Positions 8,615 to 18,219 of a stretch of DNA of 64,000 bases are shown one piece after another. Origin of the DNA: Butyrivibrio sp. (GTDB taxonomy: Bacteria > Bacillota > Clostridia > Lachnospirales > Lachnospiraceae); contig SVFV01000007.1 in NCBI GenBank assembly GCA_015056655.1, positions 62,001 to 126,000 on the forward strand, in the 5' to 3' direction. The position numbers and the translations under genes were made by a program. A model generated the notes under the pieces. That model worked only from the letters and a program-made list of their open reading frames with translations, had not been told where the DNA came from and did not search any database. The first letter of the stretch is position 1; each line of letters opens with the position of its first letter.

Positions 8615-8646
8615 TTATATAGTGCGATAGCACAATTTTTATATAA
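8615..8646 (+). terminator. Weak hairpin between the M23 hydrolase and ctpA genes
   Basis: GTGC-GATA-GCAC followed by AATTTTT, flanked by TTATATA and TATATAA. The stem is only 4 base pairs with an A/T-rich outer helix, so it would at best attenuate transcription between the two genes. Confidence 0.3.
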
Positions 8647-8661
8647 CAAGGAAGTAGTATC

Positions 8662-9900
8662 ATGGAATCAAAAGAGAATAAGAGTTTAGCCTACCTGGTA
8701 GGATTTATTGCCGGAGTTGCCCTCACAGGGCTGTTGGCTGCAGGTTGCTTCTGGGTATACAGAGTACAGGGCGTTTTCTCCATCTTTGAAGGTAAGGATA
8801 AGGAGCAGACTGCAACTAATGAAACGGCTCTTACAGACGATACTGTAAATAAGATGAAGACTATTGAACAGGCAATAGACACTTATTACTATCAGACAGA
8901 TATCGACAGAAATGCCGAGGCAGTATCCATATACAAGGGAATAGTTAGTTCTCTTGATGATCCTTATTCAGAGTATTACACACAGGAAGAGTATAAGGAT
9001 TTGATGGCAGATACTCAGGGTGTGTATTTTGGAATTGGCGCATACGTTAGCATGGACAAAACCTTGAATCTTCCTAGAATTACAGGAACAATTGAGGGTT
9101 CACCTGCAAGCACAGCTGGATTTGTTGCAAATGACATTATCTACGAAGTAGATGGTGAGAATATACAGGGCCTTACACTTACAGAGGTTGTAGGTCGTAT
9201 TCGAGGGGAGATTGGAACCACTGTTTTGATTAAGGTGTACCGCGAGTCACTTGGCGATTATGTTGAGATAGAGGTTGCCAGAGATCGTGTGGAATCTCCG
9301 ACAGTTCATACTACTATGATGGAAAACCAGATTGGATATCTTGGTATTACAGAGTTTGATTCTGTAACTCCTCAGCAGTTCATGGATGGTATGCAGGAGC
9401 TCAGGGATCAGGATATGAAGGCTCTTATACTTGACCTTAGATCCAATCCCGGCGGAAGCTTATCAGCAGTATGCGATATTGCAAGGCAGCTCTTACCTTC
9501 AGGCGATATTGTTTACACTGTGGACAGAGATGGCAACAGAGAAGACTACACCTGCGATGGTGCAAATGAGATAGATATTCCTTTAGTTGTTCTCGTAAAT
9601 GGATATTCAGCAAGTGCTTCAGAGATTCTGTCAGGTTCAATTAAGGACTATGGCAAGGGTACAATTGTTGGAGAGACAACCTATGGTAAGGGTGTAGTAC
9701 AGCGTATCTTCCCCTTCGAGGACGGAACAGCTGTAAAGCTTACCATCAGCAATTACTTCACTCCCAACGGAAACAATATCAATGGAGTTGGTATTGAGCC
9801 CGATGTAGAGATTGCACTTGATACAGAGGCCTTCGCAAAGGACGGCACTGATAATCAGGTAAATAAAGCAGTTGAGATTTTAAATGAGAAATTAAAATAA
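8662..9900 (+). CDS. ctpA: S41-family carboxy-terminal processing protease (CtpA-like)
   Basis: This 412-residue membrane-anchored serine protease has an N-terminal membrane segment (LAYLVGFIAGVALTGLLAAGCFW), a PDZ domain (about residues 115-205, GSPASTAGFVANDIIYEVDG) and an S41 peptidase domain. The catalytic Ser is in GYSASASEIL and the catalytic Lys in TTYGKGVVQ. Such proteases trim extracytoplasmic proteins from the C-terminus. Position right after ftsEX and the M23 hydrolase is common in Firmicutes and suggests that it controls wall enzymes or their regulators. The ribosome site is AAGGAAG. A strong terminator follows. Confidence 0.93.
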   Translation: MESKENKSLAYLVGFIAGVALTGLLAAGCFWVYRVQGVFSIFEGKDKEQTATNETALTDDTVNKMKTIEQAIDTYYYQTDIDRNAEAVSIYKGIVSSLDDPYSEYYTQEEYKDLMADTQGVYFGIGAYVSMDKTLNLPRITGTIEGSPASTAGFVANDIIYEVDGENIQGLTLTEVVGRIRGEIGTTVLIKVYRESLGDYVEIEVARDRVESPTVHTTMMENQIGYLGITEFDSVTPQQFMDGMQELRDQDMKALILDLRSNPGGSLSAVCDIARQLLPSGDIVYTVDRDGNREDYTCDGANEIDIPLVVLVNGYSASASEILSGSIKDYGKGTIVGETTYGKGVVQRIFPFEDGTAVKLTISNYFTPNGNNINGVGIEPDVEIALDTEAFAKDGTDNQVNKAVEILNEKLK

Positions 9901-9917
9901 GTTTATGTGACGAGAAG

Positions 9918-9950
9918 ATCCACTACCCGAAAGGGCGGTGGATTTTTTCT
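9918..9950 (+). terminator. Rho-independent terminator after ctpA
   Basis: ATCCACTACCC, a GAAA loop, then GGGCGGTGGAT and TTTTTTC. The stem is 11 pairs long with one wobble and one mismatch. It ends the regulator-ftsEX-ctpA unit. Confidence 0.9.
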
Positions 9951-10064
9951 TTACAAGTAAAAAAATTTAGTGTATAGTTTCGTCTTATCTGATTTCTTAA
10001 AATTTTCATTCGGTCTTTCGCCGGATTATTTCAACAGAAAAAATTAAAGAGAGGAAGTGGAATA

Positions 10065-10790
10065 GTGGATTACTATGCTGCAGCTGTACGCGAGGATGGT
10101 ACTTTTTGTCGTGGAACAGATGGCCTTTTGGTAAAGGGATATAAACTGAGTAATGGCGAAAAGATTATTGTTATGGCTTATTGTGATAAAGAAAACTCTG
10201 CAAGGCGCGTTGTAAGAAAGCGAAGCGTTTTTTTGACAAATTGGTTCAAGAAAAAGGTGGGCCAGAGGACTGATTATGTGATACGAATGGTGGAATCATG
10301 TTGCGAAGAGCTGTATATGGATCTGAATATCGGACTTGTTCATGGTGAAGTAGTTAGGGGAAAAGAGATTGAGGATTATCTTGAGGAATCGATGTGGAAA
10401 ATCCTGAAGAAGAGGAGATTTGCTAAAAAAGCAGAGTTGTCTGTTATCTGCTTTTATGGACAAAAGTTGTTTGCGTTTTCAAATACCGGCAGAGGGATAT
10501 TTCTTTTGGGCAATTGTGGTATGTCAGAAATGAAAGGGTTTAGTAGACTTGCTGGTAAAGAACTTATGAAAAGACGTGCAGAGGTAAGGGATAGTCAGAC
10601 AATTGTAATGGGAAGCGATAGTTTTTTTGAGAACATATCTAAGGACGAACTTCATGTAAATCTATGTCCTCAGATGTGCATGGATAATGAAACTATGGAA
10701 AGTAGCCTTGAGGAATTGGGTGAGATTGTCAGGGGAAGAAATGGTGGCAGGGCATTTGGTGCAGCGGCTTTGTGTATGGCAGCTAATTGA
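10065..10790 (+). CDS. Degenerate PP2C-like protein (probable pseudophosphatase)
   Basis: This 241-residue cytoplasmic protein starts with GTG behind GAGGAAG. Its layout follows PP2C phosphatases: GTDGLLVKGYKL stands where active enzymes have NEDSL, VMAYCDKENS where they have VCDGMGG, and TIVMGSDSFFENIS where they have a SDGFWENL-like strand and loop. The C-terminal DN motif is absent (GRAFGAAALCM). One or two metal-binding Asp survive but the Gly pair of DGMGG is gone, so phosphatase activity is doubtful. A Ser/Thr kinase gene follows 20 bases downstream. My reading is a pseudoenzyme that binds or senses the kinase or its substrate; fold prediction would be needed to prove the relationship. 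Confidence 0.6.
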   Translation: MDYYAAAVREDGTFCRGTDGLLVKGYKLSNGEKIIVMAYCDKENSARRVVRKRSVFLTNWFKKKVGQRTDYVIRMVESCCEELYMDLNIGLVHGEVVRGKEIEDYLEESMWKILKKRRFAKKAELSVICFYGQKLFAFSNTGRGIFLLGNCGMSEMKGFSRLAGKELMKRRAEVRDSQTIVMGSDSFFENISKDELHVNLCPQMCMDNETMESSLEELGEIVRGRNGGRAFGAAALCMAAN

Positions 10791-10810
10791 TGCTAGATTT
10801 GAGGTAATAG

Positions 10811-12004
10811 ATGAATGAAATATTTTGTGGAGAGAAAAATGAATATGAATTAGTGAGGCTCCTTGGAAGCGGAGGGATGTGTGATGTTTTTGTGGCAGAA
10901 TCTGTAAGAGATAAGGCTAATTCAGGGGATCTGAATCCGGCTAAAAGATATGCACTAAAGCGTCTTAAGAAGCAGGTGGATGCAGATGCAGAAAGGAAAA
11001 TGCGTGCTCTTTTTGAAAATGAGATTAAGATTTTAGAGGCTTTAGGAGAAGTGGAGGGTGTTCCGAAGCTGATTGACAAAGAGGGTAGCATTACAAAGGC
11101 TGCAGATAAAGGAGATGACTTCTATGTTATGGAACTTGTAGAAGGGAAGGCGCTTAAAAAGGAGTCATTATCAGGAAAAGAAGCAATCAGGCTGGGAGTT
11201 GAGCTTTGCGATATATTGGGAAGACTACATGGACTGCCAACTCCAATAGTGCACCTTGATATAAAGCCATCTAATTTGATGCTTTCTGAAAACGGGAGAC
11301 TTTTTCTAGTGGATTTTGGACTTGCTAAATTTTTGGAAGGATATGAAAGCAAAAAGAAGGTCTTGGATGATCATGTTAAGGATAGTAATGGAGAGACAGA
11401 GTGCATTCAGAATGAAACAAAAAATAAGATACTTGGAGGAACGGTTGCTTATGCGGCACCGGAACAGTTTGGTGAAAGGTTTGTCACTGATAAACGGACT
11501 GATATATTTCAGTTTGGAAAGACCTTGCAGAAGATAGTAAACAGGGATGAGACGGATCCATTTTTGTATAGAGAACTTCAAGAGATTTCGGCGAAGTGCT
11601 CATCTGTGAAGAAACAGCAAAGATATACGGATATACAAAAAGTAAGAAGTAATCTGATGCTATGCGAAAGAAATGCAAGGAGATGCAAAAACAGGTTCAA
11701 AATAAAGCTTGCTATAGCAGCGGCACTTTTTGTTATGTCGCTGATCCTCATTATTTTCTCCTTTTTGGGATTTGCTAATCCGCTTTTTGTGGCAGCAGCT
11801 GTAGTGCCTGGACATTTTATTTGGAATGACGAAGGATTATCAGAAGATACAGCTGTGGTAGCTGATTTTGCAAAAAGAAAATTAATAAAAATTTCACCTT
11901 TTAAGAGGCAGATAGAAAATAGCTGCAATCCCGCTGATGATGGGATTTTTCTGGATATAGTAAAAACTGTCGACAGCCTTGATTTTTGCCCCAAAACCAA
12001 TTAA
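10811..12004 (+). CDS. Membrane-anchored Hanks-type Ser/Thr protein kinase without PASTA repeats
   Basis: This 397-residue kinase has the Gly loop LGSGGMCDVF (residues 18-27), the ATP Lys in YALKRLKK, the catalytic loop HLDIKPSN, the metal-binding VDFGLAKF, and AAPEQF at the end of an activation segment of about 50 residues, longer than usual. A single membrane segment (LAIAAALFVMSLILIIFSFLGFA, near residue 300) is followed by a short outside tail of about 65 residues with two Cys and no PASTA domain, unlike PrkC/Stk1. It probably phosphorylates cytoplasmic targets in response to a signal sensed by the tail or by the PP2C-like partner. The ribosome site is GAGGT, and the partner gene is 20 bases upstream. 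Confidence 0.92.
   Translation: MNEIFCGEKNEYELVRLLGSGGMCDVFVAESVRDKANSGDLNPAKRYALKRLKKQVDADAERKMRALFENEIKILEALGEVEGVPKLIDKEGSITKAADKGDDFYVMELVEGKALKKESLSGKEAIRLGVELCDILGRLHGLPTPIVHLDIKPSNLMLSENGRLFLVDFGLAKFLEGYESKKKVLDDHVKDSNGETECIQNETKNKILGGTVAYAAPEQFGERFVTDKRTDIFQFGKTLQKIVNRDETDPFLYRELQEISAKCSSVKKQQRYTDIQKVRSNLMLCERNARRCKNRFKIKLAIAAALFVMSLILIIFSFLGFANPLFVAAAVVPGHFIWNDEGLSEDTAVVADFAKRKLIKISPFKRQIENSCNPADDGIFLDIVKTVDSLDFCPKTN
11927..11951 (+). terminator. Terminator-like hairpin inside the 3' end of the kinase gene
   Basis: AATCCC, a 9-base loop, GGGATT then TTT, located about 55 bases before the kinase stop codon. It resembles a weak intrinsic terminator but lies in coding sequence. No other terminator is seen before the uvrB promoter. 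Confidence 0.3.
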
Positions 12005-12035
12005 GTGTACTCAATAACAAAGTCGGTGTATCATG

Positions 12036-12063
12036 TTTACAATTTAAATATGTATGATACAAT
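12036..12063 (+). promoter_or_regulatory. Sigma-A-type promoter of uvrBA
   Basis: TTTACA, a 16-base spacer, then TACAAT. It lies 35 bases before the uvrB ATG, in the gap after the kinase gene, and is immediately followed by the LexA-type box. Confidence 0.6.
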
Positions 12064-12073
12064 TAGTTTAAAT

Positions 12074-12087
12074 CGAAAATATGTTCG
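12074..12087 (+). promoter_or_regulatory. LexA (DinR) SOS-box-like operator before uvrB
   Basis: CGAAAATATGTTCG matches the Bacillus LexA consensus CGAACRNRYGTTYC at 12 of 14 positions and is nearly palindromic. It sits just downstream of the predicted -10 and before the uvrB ribosome site, where LexA would block initiation or clearance. uvrBA is a classic SOS target. Confidence 0.65.
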
Positions 12088-12097
12088 GAGAAAATGT

Positions 12098-14092
12098 ATG
12101 GATCATTTTGAACTTAAATCTGAATATAAGCCGACTGGTGATCAGCCACAGGCAATTAAAGCACTGGTGGATGGCTTTAAAAGTGGTAATCAGTTCGAGA
12201 CATTACAGGGTGTTACCGGCTCAGGTAAGACCTTCGCCATGGCTAATGTAATTCAGGCGCTTAATAAACCGACTCTTGTTATTAGTCATAATAAGACACT
12301 GGCTGGACAGCTCTATGGTGAGTTTAAGGAGTTTTTCCCAAATAATGCTGTAGAGTATTTTGTATCCTACTACGACTACTATCAGCCAGAAGCTTATGTG
12401 CCACAGACTGATACATATATAGCTAAGGACTCTGCGATAAATGACGAGATTGATAAGCTCAGACTTTCAGCTACAGCATCCCTTACTGAGAGGAAGGATG
12501 TAATTGTTGTTGCGTCTGTTTCCTGCATTTATGGTCTGGGTAGCCCTGACGAATTCAAGGGAATGTCAATTTCCTTAAGGCCTGGAATGGAGAAGAGCAG
12601 AGAGGACATCATCAGAGACCTTGTTGCGATTCAGTACACAAGAAATGACCTTGATATAAACAGATGTAACTTCAGAGTTCGCGGAGATACTATCGAGATT
12701 TTTCCTGCTCAGGCGGATGACTATCTTATCCGAGTTGAGCTCTTTGGTGATGAGATTGACAGAATATGTGAGGTTGAGCCTGTTACCGGTGCTGTGAAGA
12801 GTGAACTTACTCATGTCATGATTTATCCGGCATCCCACTATGTTGTGCCTCAGGAAAAGATAAACCTTGCCTGCAAGAATATTGAGGCTGAGCTTGAGGA
12901 ACAGGTTAAGGAGTTCAAGGCTGAGGACAAGCTCATTGAGGCTCAGAGAATAGCTGAGAGAACTAACTTCGATATCGAGATGATGAGAGAGACCGGATTC
13001 TGTTCGGGAATTGAGAACTATTCAAGGCATTTAAACTTCATGCCTCCGGGTGAGCCGCCTCTTACACTTATGGACTTCTTTGATGGAGAATTTCTGATTA
13101 TTGTCGACGAATCACATATGACAATTCCTCAGATTGGTGCAATGTATCATGGTGACAGATCCAGGAAGACTACCCTTGTGGATTATGGATTCCGTCTGCC
13201 ATCAGCCCTTGATAACAGACCACTCAACTTTGAAGAGTTTGAAACACACATCGATCAGATGCTTTTCTGCTCTGCAACTCCCGGACCTTACGAGGCTGAG
13301 CATGAGCTTTTGAGAGCTGAACAGATAATAAGACCTACAGGACTTCTTGATCCGGAGATTTCAGTAAGACCAGTAGAGGGCCAGATTGATGATCTTATCA
13401 CAGAGATCAATAAGGAAATAGATAAGAAGAACAAGGTTCTTGTTACAACTCTTACCAAGAAGATGGCAGAGGATCTGACTGAATACCTCGCTGAAACTGG
13501 AATCAGAGTAAAGTATCTTCATTCTGATATAGATACCCTTGAGAGAGCTGAGATTATCAGGGACATGAGACTTGATGTATTCGATGTTCTTGTGGGAATC
13601 AATCTTTTGAGAGAGGGACTTGATATACCTGAGATTTCACTTGTTGCAATCATTGATGCTGACAAAGAGGGATTCCTTCGCTCTGAGACATCACTTATTC
13701 AGACTATTGGACGAGCTGCGAGAAATGCTGACGGACATGTAATCATGTATGCAGATAACATGACTGACTCTATGAAGAAGGCGATAGAAACAACTGAGCG
13801 CAGAAGGAAAATCCAGCAGGCATACAATGAGGAGCATGGCATCACTCCGCAGACTATTCGCAAGGCTGTAAGAGAACTGATCAGTGTAACCAAGGCAGTT
13901 GCCAAGCAGGAGGTTCAGTTTGAGAAGGATCCTGAATCTATGGATAGACAGGAACTTGAGAAACTCATCGGAGATGTTCAGAAGAAGATGAAGAGAGCTG
14001 CAGCAGAGCTCGACTTCGAGACGGCTGCTATGCTCAGAGACCAGATGGTGGATTTGAAGAAACATCTAAATGAATTAACCGGTGGAAAATAA
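12098..14092 (+). CDS. uvrB: Excinuclease ABC subunit UvrB
   Basis: This is the damage-verifying helicase-like subunit of nucleotide excision repair; it receives DNA from UvrA and recruits UvrC. The Walker A motif is GVTGSGKTF, the damage-probing beta hairpin is at [18 protein letters not shown], the DEAD-like box is DESHMT, helicase motifs VI-type are at QTIGRAARN, and a C-terminal UVR motif ([22 protein letters not shown]) binds UvrC. The track start (GTG at 12005) adds 31 unrelated residues; the ATG at 12098 follows CGGAG at normal spacing and gives 664 residues, the family norm. It is followed at 14 bases by uvrA. Confidence 0.98.
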   Translation: MDHFELKSEYKPTGDQPQAIKALVDGFKSGNQFETLQGVTGSGKTFAMANVIQALNKPTLVISHNKTLAGQLYGEFKEFFPNNAVEYFVSYYDYYQPEAYVPQTDTYIAKDSAINDEIDKLRLSATASLTERKDVIVVASVSCIYGLGSPDEFKGMSISLRPGMEKSREDIIRDLVAIQYTRNDLDINRCNFRVRGDTIEIFPAQADDYLIRVELFGDEIDRICEVEPVTGAVKSELTHVMIYPASHYVVPQEKINLACKNIEAELEEQVKEFKAEDKLIEAQRIAERTNFDIEMMRETGFCSGIENYSRHLNFMPPGEPPLTLMDFFDGEFLIIVDESHMTIPQIGAMYHGDRSRKTTLVDYGFRLPSALDNRPLNFEEFETHIDQMLFCSATPGPYEAEHELLRAEQIIRPTGLLDPEISVRPVEGQIDDLITEINKEIDKKNKVLVTTLTKKMAEDLTEYLAETGIRVKYLHSDIDTLERAEIIRDMRLDVFDVLVGINLLREGLDIPEISLVAIIDADKEGFLRSETSLIQTIGRAARNADGHVIMYADNMTDSMKKAIETTERRRKIQQAYNEEHGITPQTIRKAVRELISVTKAVAKQEVQFEKDPESMDRQELEKLIGDVQKKMKRAAAELDFETAAMLRDQMVDLKKHLNELTGGK

Positions 14093-14106
14093 CCTGAAGG
14101 AGATTT

Positions 14107-17007
14107 ATGACAGACAATAATTCACATATGACAAAACTTAATACTTCCGCGAAGAGGATATTATCAAGTGACATTCATGATTATATCCGTGTTCGTGGTG
14201 CAAACGAGCACAACCTTAAAAATGTTAAGGTGAAGATTCCGAGGGATACTCTGACTGTATTTACAGGACTTTCAGGATCAGGTAAGTCATCCCTTGCATT
14301 TGATACGATTTTTGCAGAGGGACAGCGCAGATATATGGAGTCGCTTTCTTCTTATGCGAGAATGTTCCTTGGTCAGATGGATAAACCTGACGTTGAAAAG
14401 ATAGAGGGACTTTCCCCTACAATTTCAATAGACCAGAAGTCGACCAACAGAAACCCCAGATCAACAGTGGGAACAGTAACGGAGATATACGATCACTTCA
14501 GACTTTTGTATGCCCGCATAGGAATACCTCACTGCCCTAACTGTGGCAGAGAGATCAGAAGACAGACAGTTGATGAGATGGCTGACCAGATCATGGCTCT
14601 CCCAGAGGGTACAAGATTCCAGATTCTTGCTCCTGTTGTCAGAGGCAGAAAGGGTGAGCATGCCAAGGTTTTTGACAGAGCAAAAAGAGCAGGCTTTGTA
14701 AGAGTCAGAGTTGATGGCAACCAGTATGATCTGTCTGAAGAGATTTCTCTTGATAAGAATATAAAGCACAGTATTGAGATCATTGTGGACAGACTTGTTA
14801 TCAGACAGGACAAGGATGATATCAGATCAAGACTTACAGATTCAATTGAGAGTGCTCTTAATCTCGCAGAGGGACTTGTGGATGTTGATGTAATAGACGG
14901 AAAGCCTATGAACTTCAGCCAGAATTTCGCTTGTCCTGATTGCGGAATAAGCATTCCAGAAATTGAGCCCAGAAGCTTTTCCTTCAACAATCCTTTTGGA
15001 GCATGCCCTGAGTGTACAGGTCTTGGCTACAAGATGGAGTTTGATGAGGAGCTTATGATTCCGGATAAGAAGCTTTCCATAAATGAGGGATGCTTCCAGG
15101 TTACAGGCTGGGCTTCATCAGGTAAGGAGGGAAGCTTTACTAACGCTGTCCTCAGAGCTCTGGCAAAAGAGTATAAGTTTAGCCTTGATACTCCCTTTGA
15201 GAAGCTTTCACCCAAGGTCAGGGATATGCTGGTGCATGGCGCTGACAGACAGGTAATTGTTGAATACAAGGGCCAGAGAGGTGAGGGAAAATATCCCATT
15301 ACTTTTGATGGCCTTATCAGAAATGTTGAGCAGAGATACAGAGAGACATATTCTGAGCAGCAGAAGGCTGAGTATGAGTCTTATATGAGAATAACTCCCT
15401 GCGCTGTATGTAAGGGACAGAGACTTAAGCCTGAATCACTTGCTGTAACAATAGATGATAAGAATATTTTTGAGATCACATCATTTTCAATTGGAGAGCT
15501 TCATGAATATCTTGAGAACATGAAACTCACAAAACAGCAGGAGATGATTGGTGCTCAGGTCCTTAAGGAAATAAGAGCAAGGGTTGGATTCCTTATCGAT
15601 GTGGGCTTGGATTACCTTTCTTTATCAAGATCCACAGGAACCCTCTCTGGTGGTGAAGCACAGAGAATAAGACTTGCAACCCAAATTGGTTCGGGCCTTT
15701 GCGGAGTGTGCTATATACTTGATGAGCCAAGTATCGGACTTCATCAAAGAGATAATGATAAGCTTCTTAACACATTGAAGAATTTGCGTGATCTGGGTAA
15801 TACCCTTATCGTAGTAGAGCATGATGAGGATACCATGAGAGCAGCGGACTATATCGTAGATGTAGGTCCTGGTGCAGGATCCCATGGAGGTGAAATAGTT
15901 GCAACAGGAACTGCTGAGGATATCATGAAGGTTCCTGAGTCCATCACAGGACAGTATTTATCAGGTAAGCTTAAAATTGAAGTCCCTGATCACAGAAGAA
16001 AGCCCACAGGTTGGCTCAAGGTAAAGGGAGCGCAGGAGAATAACCTTAAAAATATCGATGTTAAATTTCCTCTTGGAGTACTTACTATTGTCACAGGTGT
16101 GTCCGGATCAGGTAAGAGCTCTCTTGTAAACGAGATTCTCTATAAGCATCTTGAGAGAGATTTAAACAGGGCAAGATGTATTCCTGGAAAGCACAAGGGT
16201 ATTGAAGGAATTGAACAGCTGGATAAGGTTATCGCAATCGACCAGTCACCTATCGGAAGAACTCCCAGGTCAAACCCTGCAACCTACACAGGCGTTTTCG
16301 ACATGATAAGAGACCTGTTTGCAGCTACACCGGATGCTAAGGCAAAGGGTTACAAGAAGGGAAGATTCTCCTTTAACGTCAAGGGTGGAAGATGTGAAGC
16401 CTGCGGCGGTGATGGAATCATAAAAATCGAGATGCATTTCCTTCCTGATGTATATGTTCCCTGCGAAGTCTGTGGAGGAAAGAGATACAACAGAGAGACA
16501 CTTGAAGTCAGATATAAGGGCAAAAACATCTATGATGTTTTGAATATGACTGTGGAAGAGGCTTTGCCCTTCTTTGAAAACATCAAGACCATCAAGAGAA
16601 AAATAAAGACTCTTTATGATGTAGGACTTGGATATGTTAAGCTTGGTCAGCCTTCTACGGAGCTTTCAGGTGGTGAAGCACAGCGAATAAAGCTTGCTAC
16701 AGAGCTTTCGAGGGCAAGTACCGGTAAGACTATCTACATTCTTGATGAGCCTACAACCGGACTTCATTTTGCTGATGTGCAGAAGCTTGTAAAGATTTTG
16801 CATGATCTGGTTGATGCAGGAAATACAGTTGTTGTCATCGAGCATAATCTGGATGTTATAAAGACAGGTGATTATATCATTGATATGGGACCTGAAGGAG
16901 GTGACGGCGGCGGAACTGTTGTAGTCCAGGGAACACCTGAGCAGGTGGCTAAGTGTAAGGAGTCATACACCGGCGCTTACATAAAGAGAATGCTTGAGAA
17001 AAAGTAA
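14107..17007 (+). CDS. uvrA: Excinuclease ABC subunit UvrA
   Basis: This 966-residue damage-recognition ATPase of nucleotide excision repair has two ABC-type ATPase modules: Walker [10 protein letters not shown] (near residue 57) and GVSGSGKSS (near residue 667), with signatures [14 protein letters not shown] and [14 protein letters not shown]. Zinc-binding Cys clusters are visible at CPNCGREI, at CPDCG with CPECTG, and at CEACGGDG with CEVCGG. The start is supported by AAGGAG. It carries an extra 25 or so residues before the usual start of the family ([13 protein letters not shown]). It forms an operon with uvrB and should share its SOS control. Confidence 0.98.
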   Translation: MTDNNSHMTKLNTSAKRILSSDIHDYIRVRGANEHNLKNVKVKIPRDTLTVFTGLSGSGKSSLAFDTIFAEGQRRYMESLSSYARMFLGQMDKPDVEKIEGLSPTISIDQKSTNRNPRSTVGTVTEIYDHFRLLYARIGIPHCPNCGREIRRQTVDEMADQIMALPEGTRFQILAPVVRGRKGEHAKVFDRAKRAGFVRVRVDGNQYDLSEEISLDKNIKHSIEIIVDRLVIRQDKDDIRSRLTDSIESALNLAEGLVDVDVIDGKPMNFSQNFACPDCGISIPEIEPRSFSFNNPFGACPECTGLGYKMEFDEELMIPDKKLSINEGCFQVTGWASSGKEGSFTNAVLRALAKEYKFSLDTPFEKLSPKVRDMLVHGADRQVIVEYKGQRGEGKYPITFDGLIRNVEQRYRETYSEQQKAEYESYMRITPCAVCKGQRLKPESLAVTIDDKNIFEITSFSIGELHEYLENMKLTKQQEMIGAQVLKEIRARVGFLIDVGLDYLSLSRSTGTLSGGEAQRIRLATQIGSGLCGVCYILDEPSIGLHQRDNDKLLNTLKNLRDLGNTLIVVEHDEDTMRAADYIVDVGPGAGSHGGEIVATGTAEDIMKVPESITGQYLSGKLKIEVPDHRRKPTGWLKVKGAQENNLKNIDVKFPLGVLTIVTGVSGSGKSSLVNEILYKHLERDLNRARCIPGKHKGIEGIEQLDKVIAIDQSPIGRTPRSNPATYTGVFDMIRDLFAATPDAKAKGYKKGRFSFNVKGGRCEACGGDGIIKIEMHFLPDVYVPCEVCGGKRYNRETLEVRYKGKNIYDVLNMTVEEALPFFENIKTIKRKIKTLYDVGLGYVKLGQPSTELSGGEAQRIKLATELSRASTGKTIYILDEPTTGLHFADVQKLVKILHDLVDAGNTVVVIEHNLDVIKTGDYIIDMGPEGGDGGGTVVVQGTPEQVAKCKESYTGAYIKRMLEKK

Positions 17008-17016
17008 GGATTATTA

Positions 17017-17044
17017 TTAAGTTTTTACATAATATGGCCGATAG
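17017..17044 (+). promoter_or_regulatory. Sigma-D (sigma-28)-type promoter upstream of mbl-flhO
   Basis: TTAA, a 16-base spacer, then GCCGATAG. The -10 matches 7 of 8 and the -35 matches 3 of 4 positions of the sigma-D consensus. It lies just after uvrA, 165 bases before mbl. The spacer length is the same as in the other sigma-D-type sites of this window. Confidence 0.5.
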
Positions 17045-17102
17045 AACAATTAGGGAGTTTATGTCCTGAAACTGCCAATCATGAAAAAATTGTGTTTTGA
17101 TA

Positions 17103-17131
17103 TTTCAAAACCCGTTCCTTTGGTTTATAAT
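17103..17131 (+). promoter_or_regulatory. Sigma-A-type promoter of mbl
   Basis: TATAAT at 17126-17131 with TTTCAA at 17103-17108, spacing 17. The leader to mbl would be about 70 bases. The -10 is perfect and the -35 is weak. Confidence 0.5.
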
Positions 17132-17208
17132 AAATTGGATTATCATTACAATTATTTATTGTGCGTTTTTATGCGCTTTGAACCTGTAGGAAAGGGGTAA
17201 TATACCAA

Positions 17209-18201
17209 ATGCAGTATACAGATATAGGAATTGATTTAGGAACAGCGAGCATTCTTGTATATATCAGAGGCAAGGGTGTTGTCCTTAAAGAGCCCTCAGT
17301 AGTTGCATATGACAGAGATACTGAAAAGATAAAAGCAATTGGAGAAGATGCCAGACTTATGCTTGGTCGTACTCCTGGAAATATAGTTGCAGTTAGACCT
17401 CTTAGACAGGGGGTTATTTCAGATTATAAAGTAACAGAGCAGATGATGAAGTACTTCATCACTAAGGCAATCGGTCACAGGACCTTTCGTAAGCCTTTGA
17501 TCGCAGTTTGTGTACCCAGTGGTGTAACTGAGGTTGAGCGTAAGGCGGTTGAGGATGCTACTCTTATGGCTGGTGCCAGAGATGTCCGCATCATCGAGGA
17601 GCCTATCGCAGCTGCTATCGGAGCTGGAATTGATATCACAAAGCCATGTGGTAACATGATCGTAGATATAGGTGGTGGTACATCTGATATAGCAGTTATC
17701 TCACTTGGAGGAACTGTTGTAAGTACTTCAGTTAAGGTTGCTGGTGATGATTTTGATGAAGCAATCGTCAGATATATGCGTAAAAAGCATAACCTGCTCA
17801 TCGGTGAGAGAACAGCCGAGGATATCAAGATCAAGATTGGTGCTGCATATCCAAGAGCAGAGGCTGATTATCTCGATGTAAGAGGACGTAACCTTGTTAC
17901 AGGTCTTCCTAAGACAGTTAAGGTATCATCTGAGGAAACTGAGGAGGCTTTGAGAGAACCCACAGCTCAGATTGTTGAAGCTATACATGGCGTTTTGGAG
18001 AGAACTCCTCCGGAACTTGCTGCTGATATCGCAGACAGAGGTATTGTGCTTACAGGTGGAGGTAGTCTTCTTAGAGGACTTGATGACCTTATCGCATCAA
18101 AGACAGGTATCAATACTGTAACTGCTGAGGATCCAATGACTGCTGTTGCAATCGGTACTGGCAGATATGTTGAATTCCTTGCTGGTTACAAGGATATTTA
18201 A
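17209..18201 (+). CDS. mbl: MreB-family rod-shape protein, Mbl-like
   Basis: This 330-residue bacterial actin directs lateral wall synthesis. The phosphate-1 loop is IGIDLGTASILVYIRGKG, the phosphate-2 region is MIVDIGGGTSDIAVISLGG, and the adenosine motif is GIVLTGGGSLLRGLD. The start is an ATG after AAGGGG. The gene order mbl, flhO, flhP is that of Bacillus subtilis, so I call it Mbl rather than MreB, though sequence alone does not separate the two with certainty. No mreC or mreD follows. It is linked by an 18-base gap to the flagellar gene flhO. Confidence 0.88.
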   Translation: MQYTDIGIDLGTASILVYIRGKGVVLKEPSVVAYDRDTEKIKAIGEDARLMLGRTPGNIVAVRPLRQGVISDYKVTEQMMKYFITKAIGHRTFRKPLIAVCVPSGVTEVERKAVEDATLMAGARDVRIIEEPIAAAIGAGIDITKPCGNMIVDIGGGTSDIAVISLGGTVVSTSVKVAGDDFDEAIVRYMRKKHNLLIGERTAEDIKIKIGAAYPRAEADYLDVRGRNLVTGLPKTVKVSSEETEEALREPTAQIVEAIHGVLERTPPELAADIADRGIVLTGGGSLLRGLDDLIASKTGINTVTAEDPMTAVAIGTGRYVEFLAGYKDI

Positions 18202-18219
18202 TAAAAAAGGAAAAAGAAT

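Noticed and set aside
12005-12097. N-terminal extension of UvrB from the GTG at 12005
   Set aside because: The extension covers the promoter and LexA-type box and is not seen in UvrB; the ATG at 12098 has the ribosome site.
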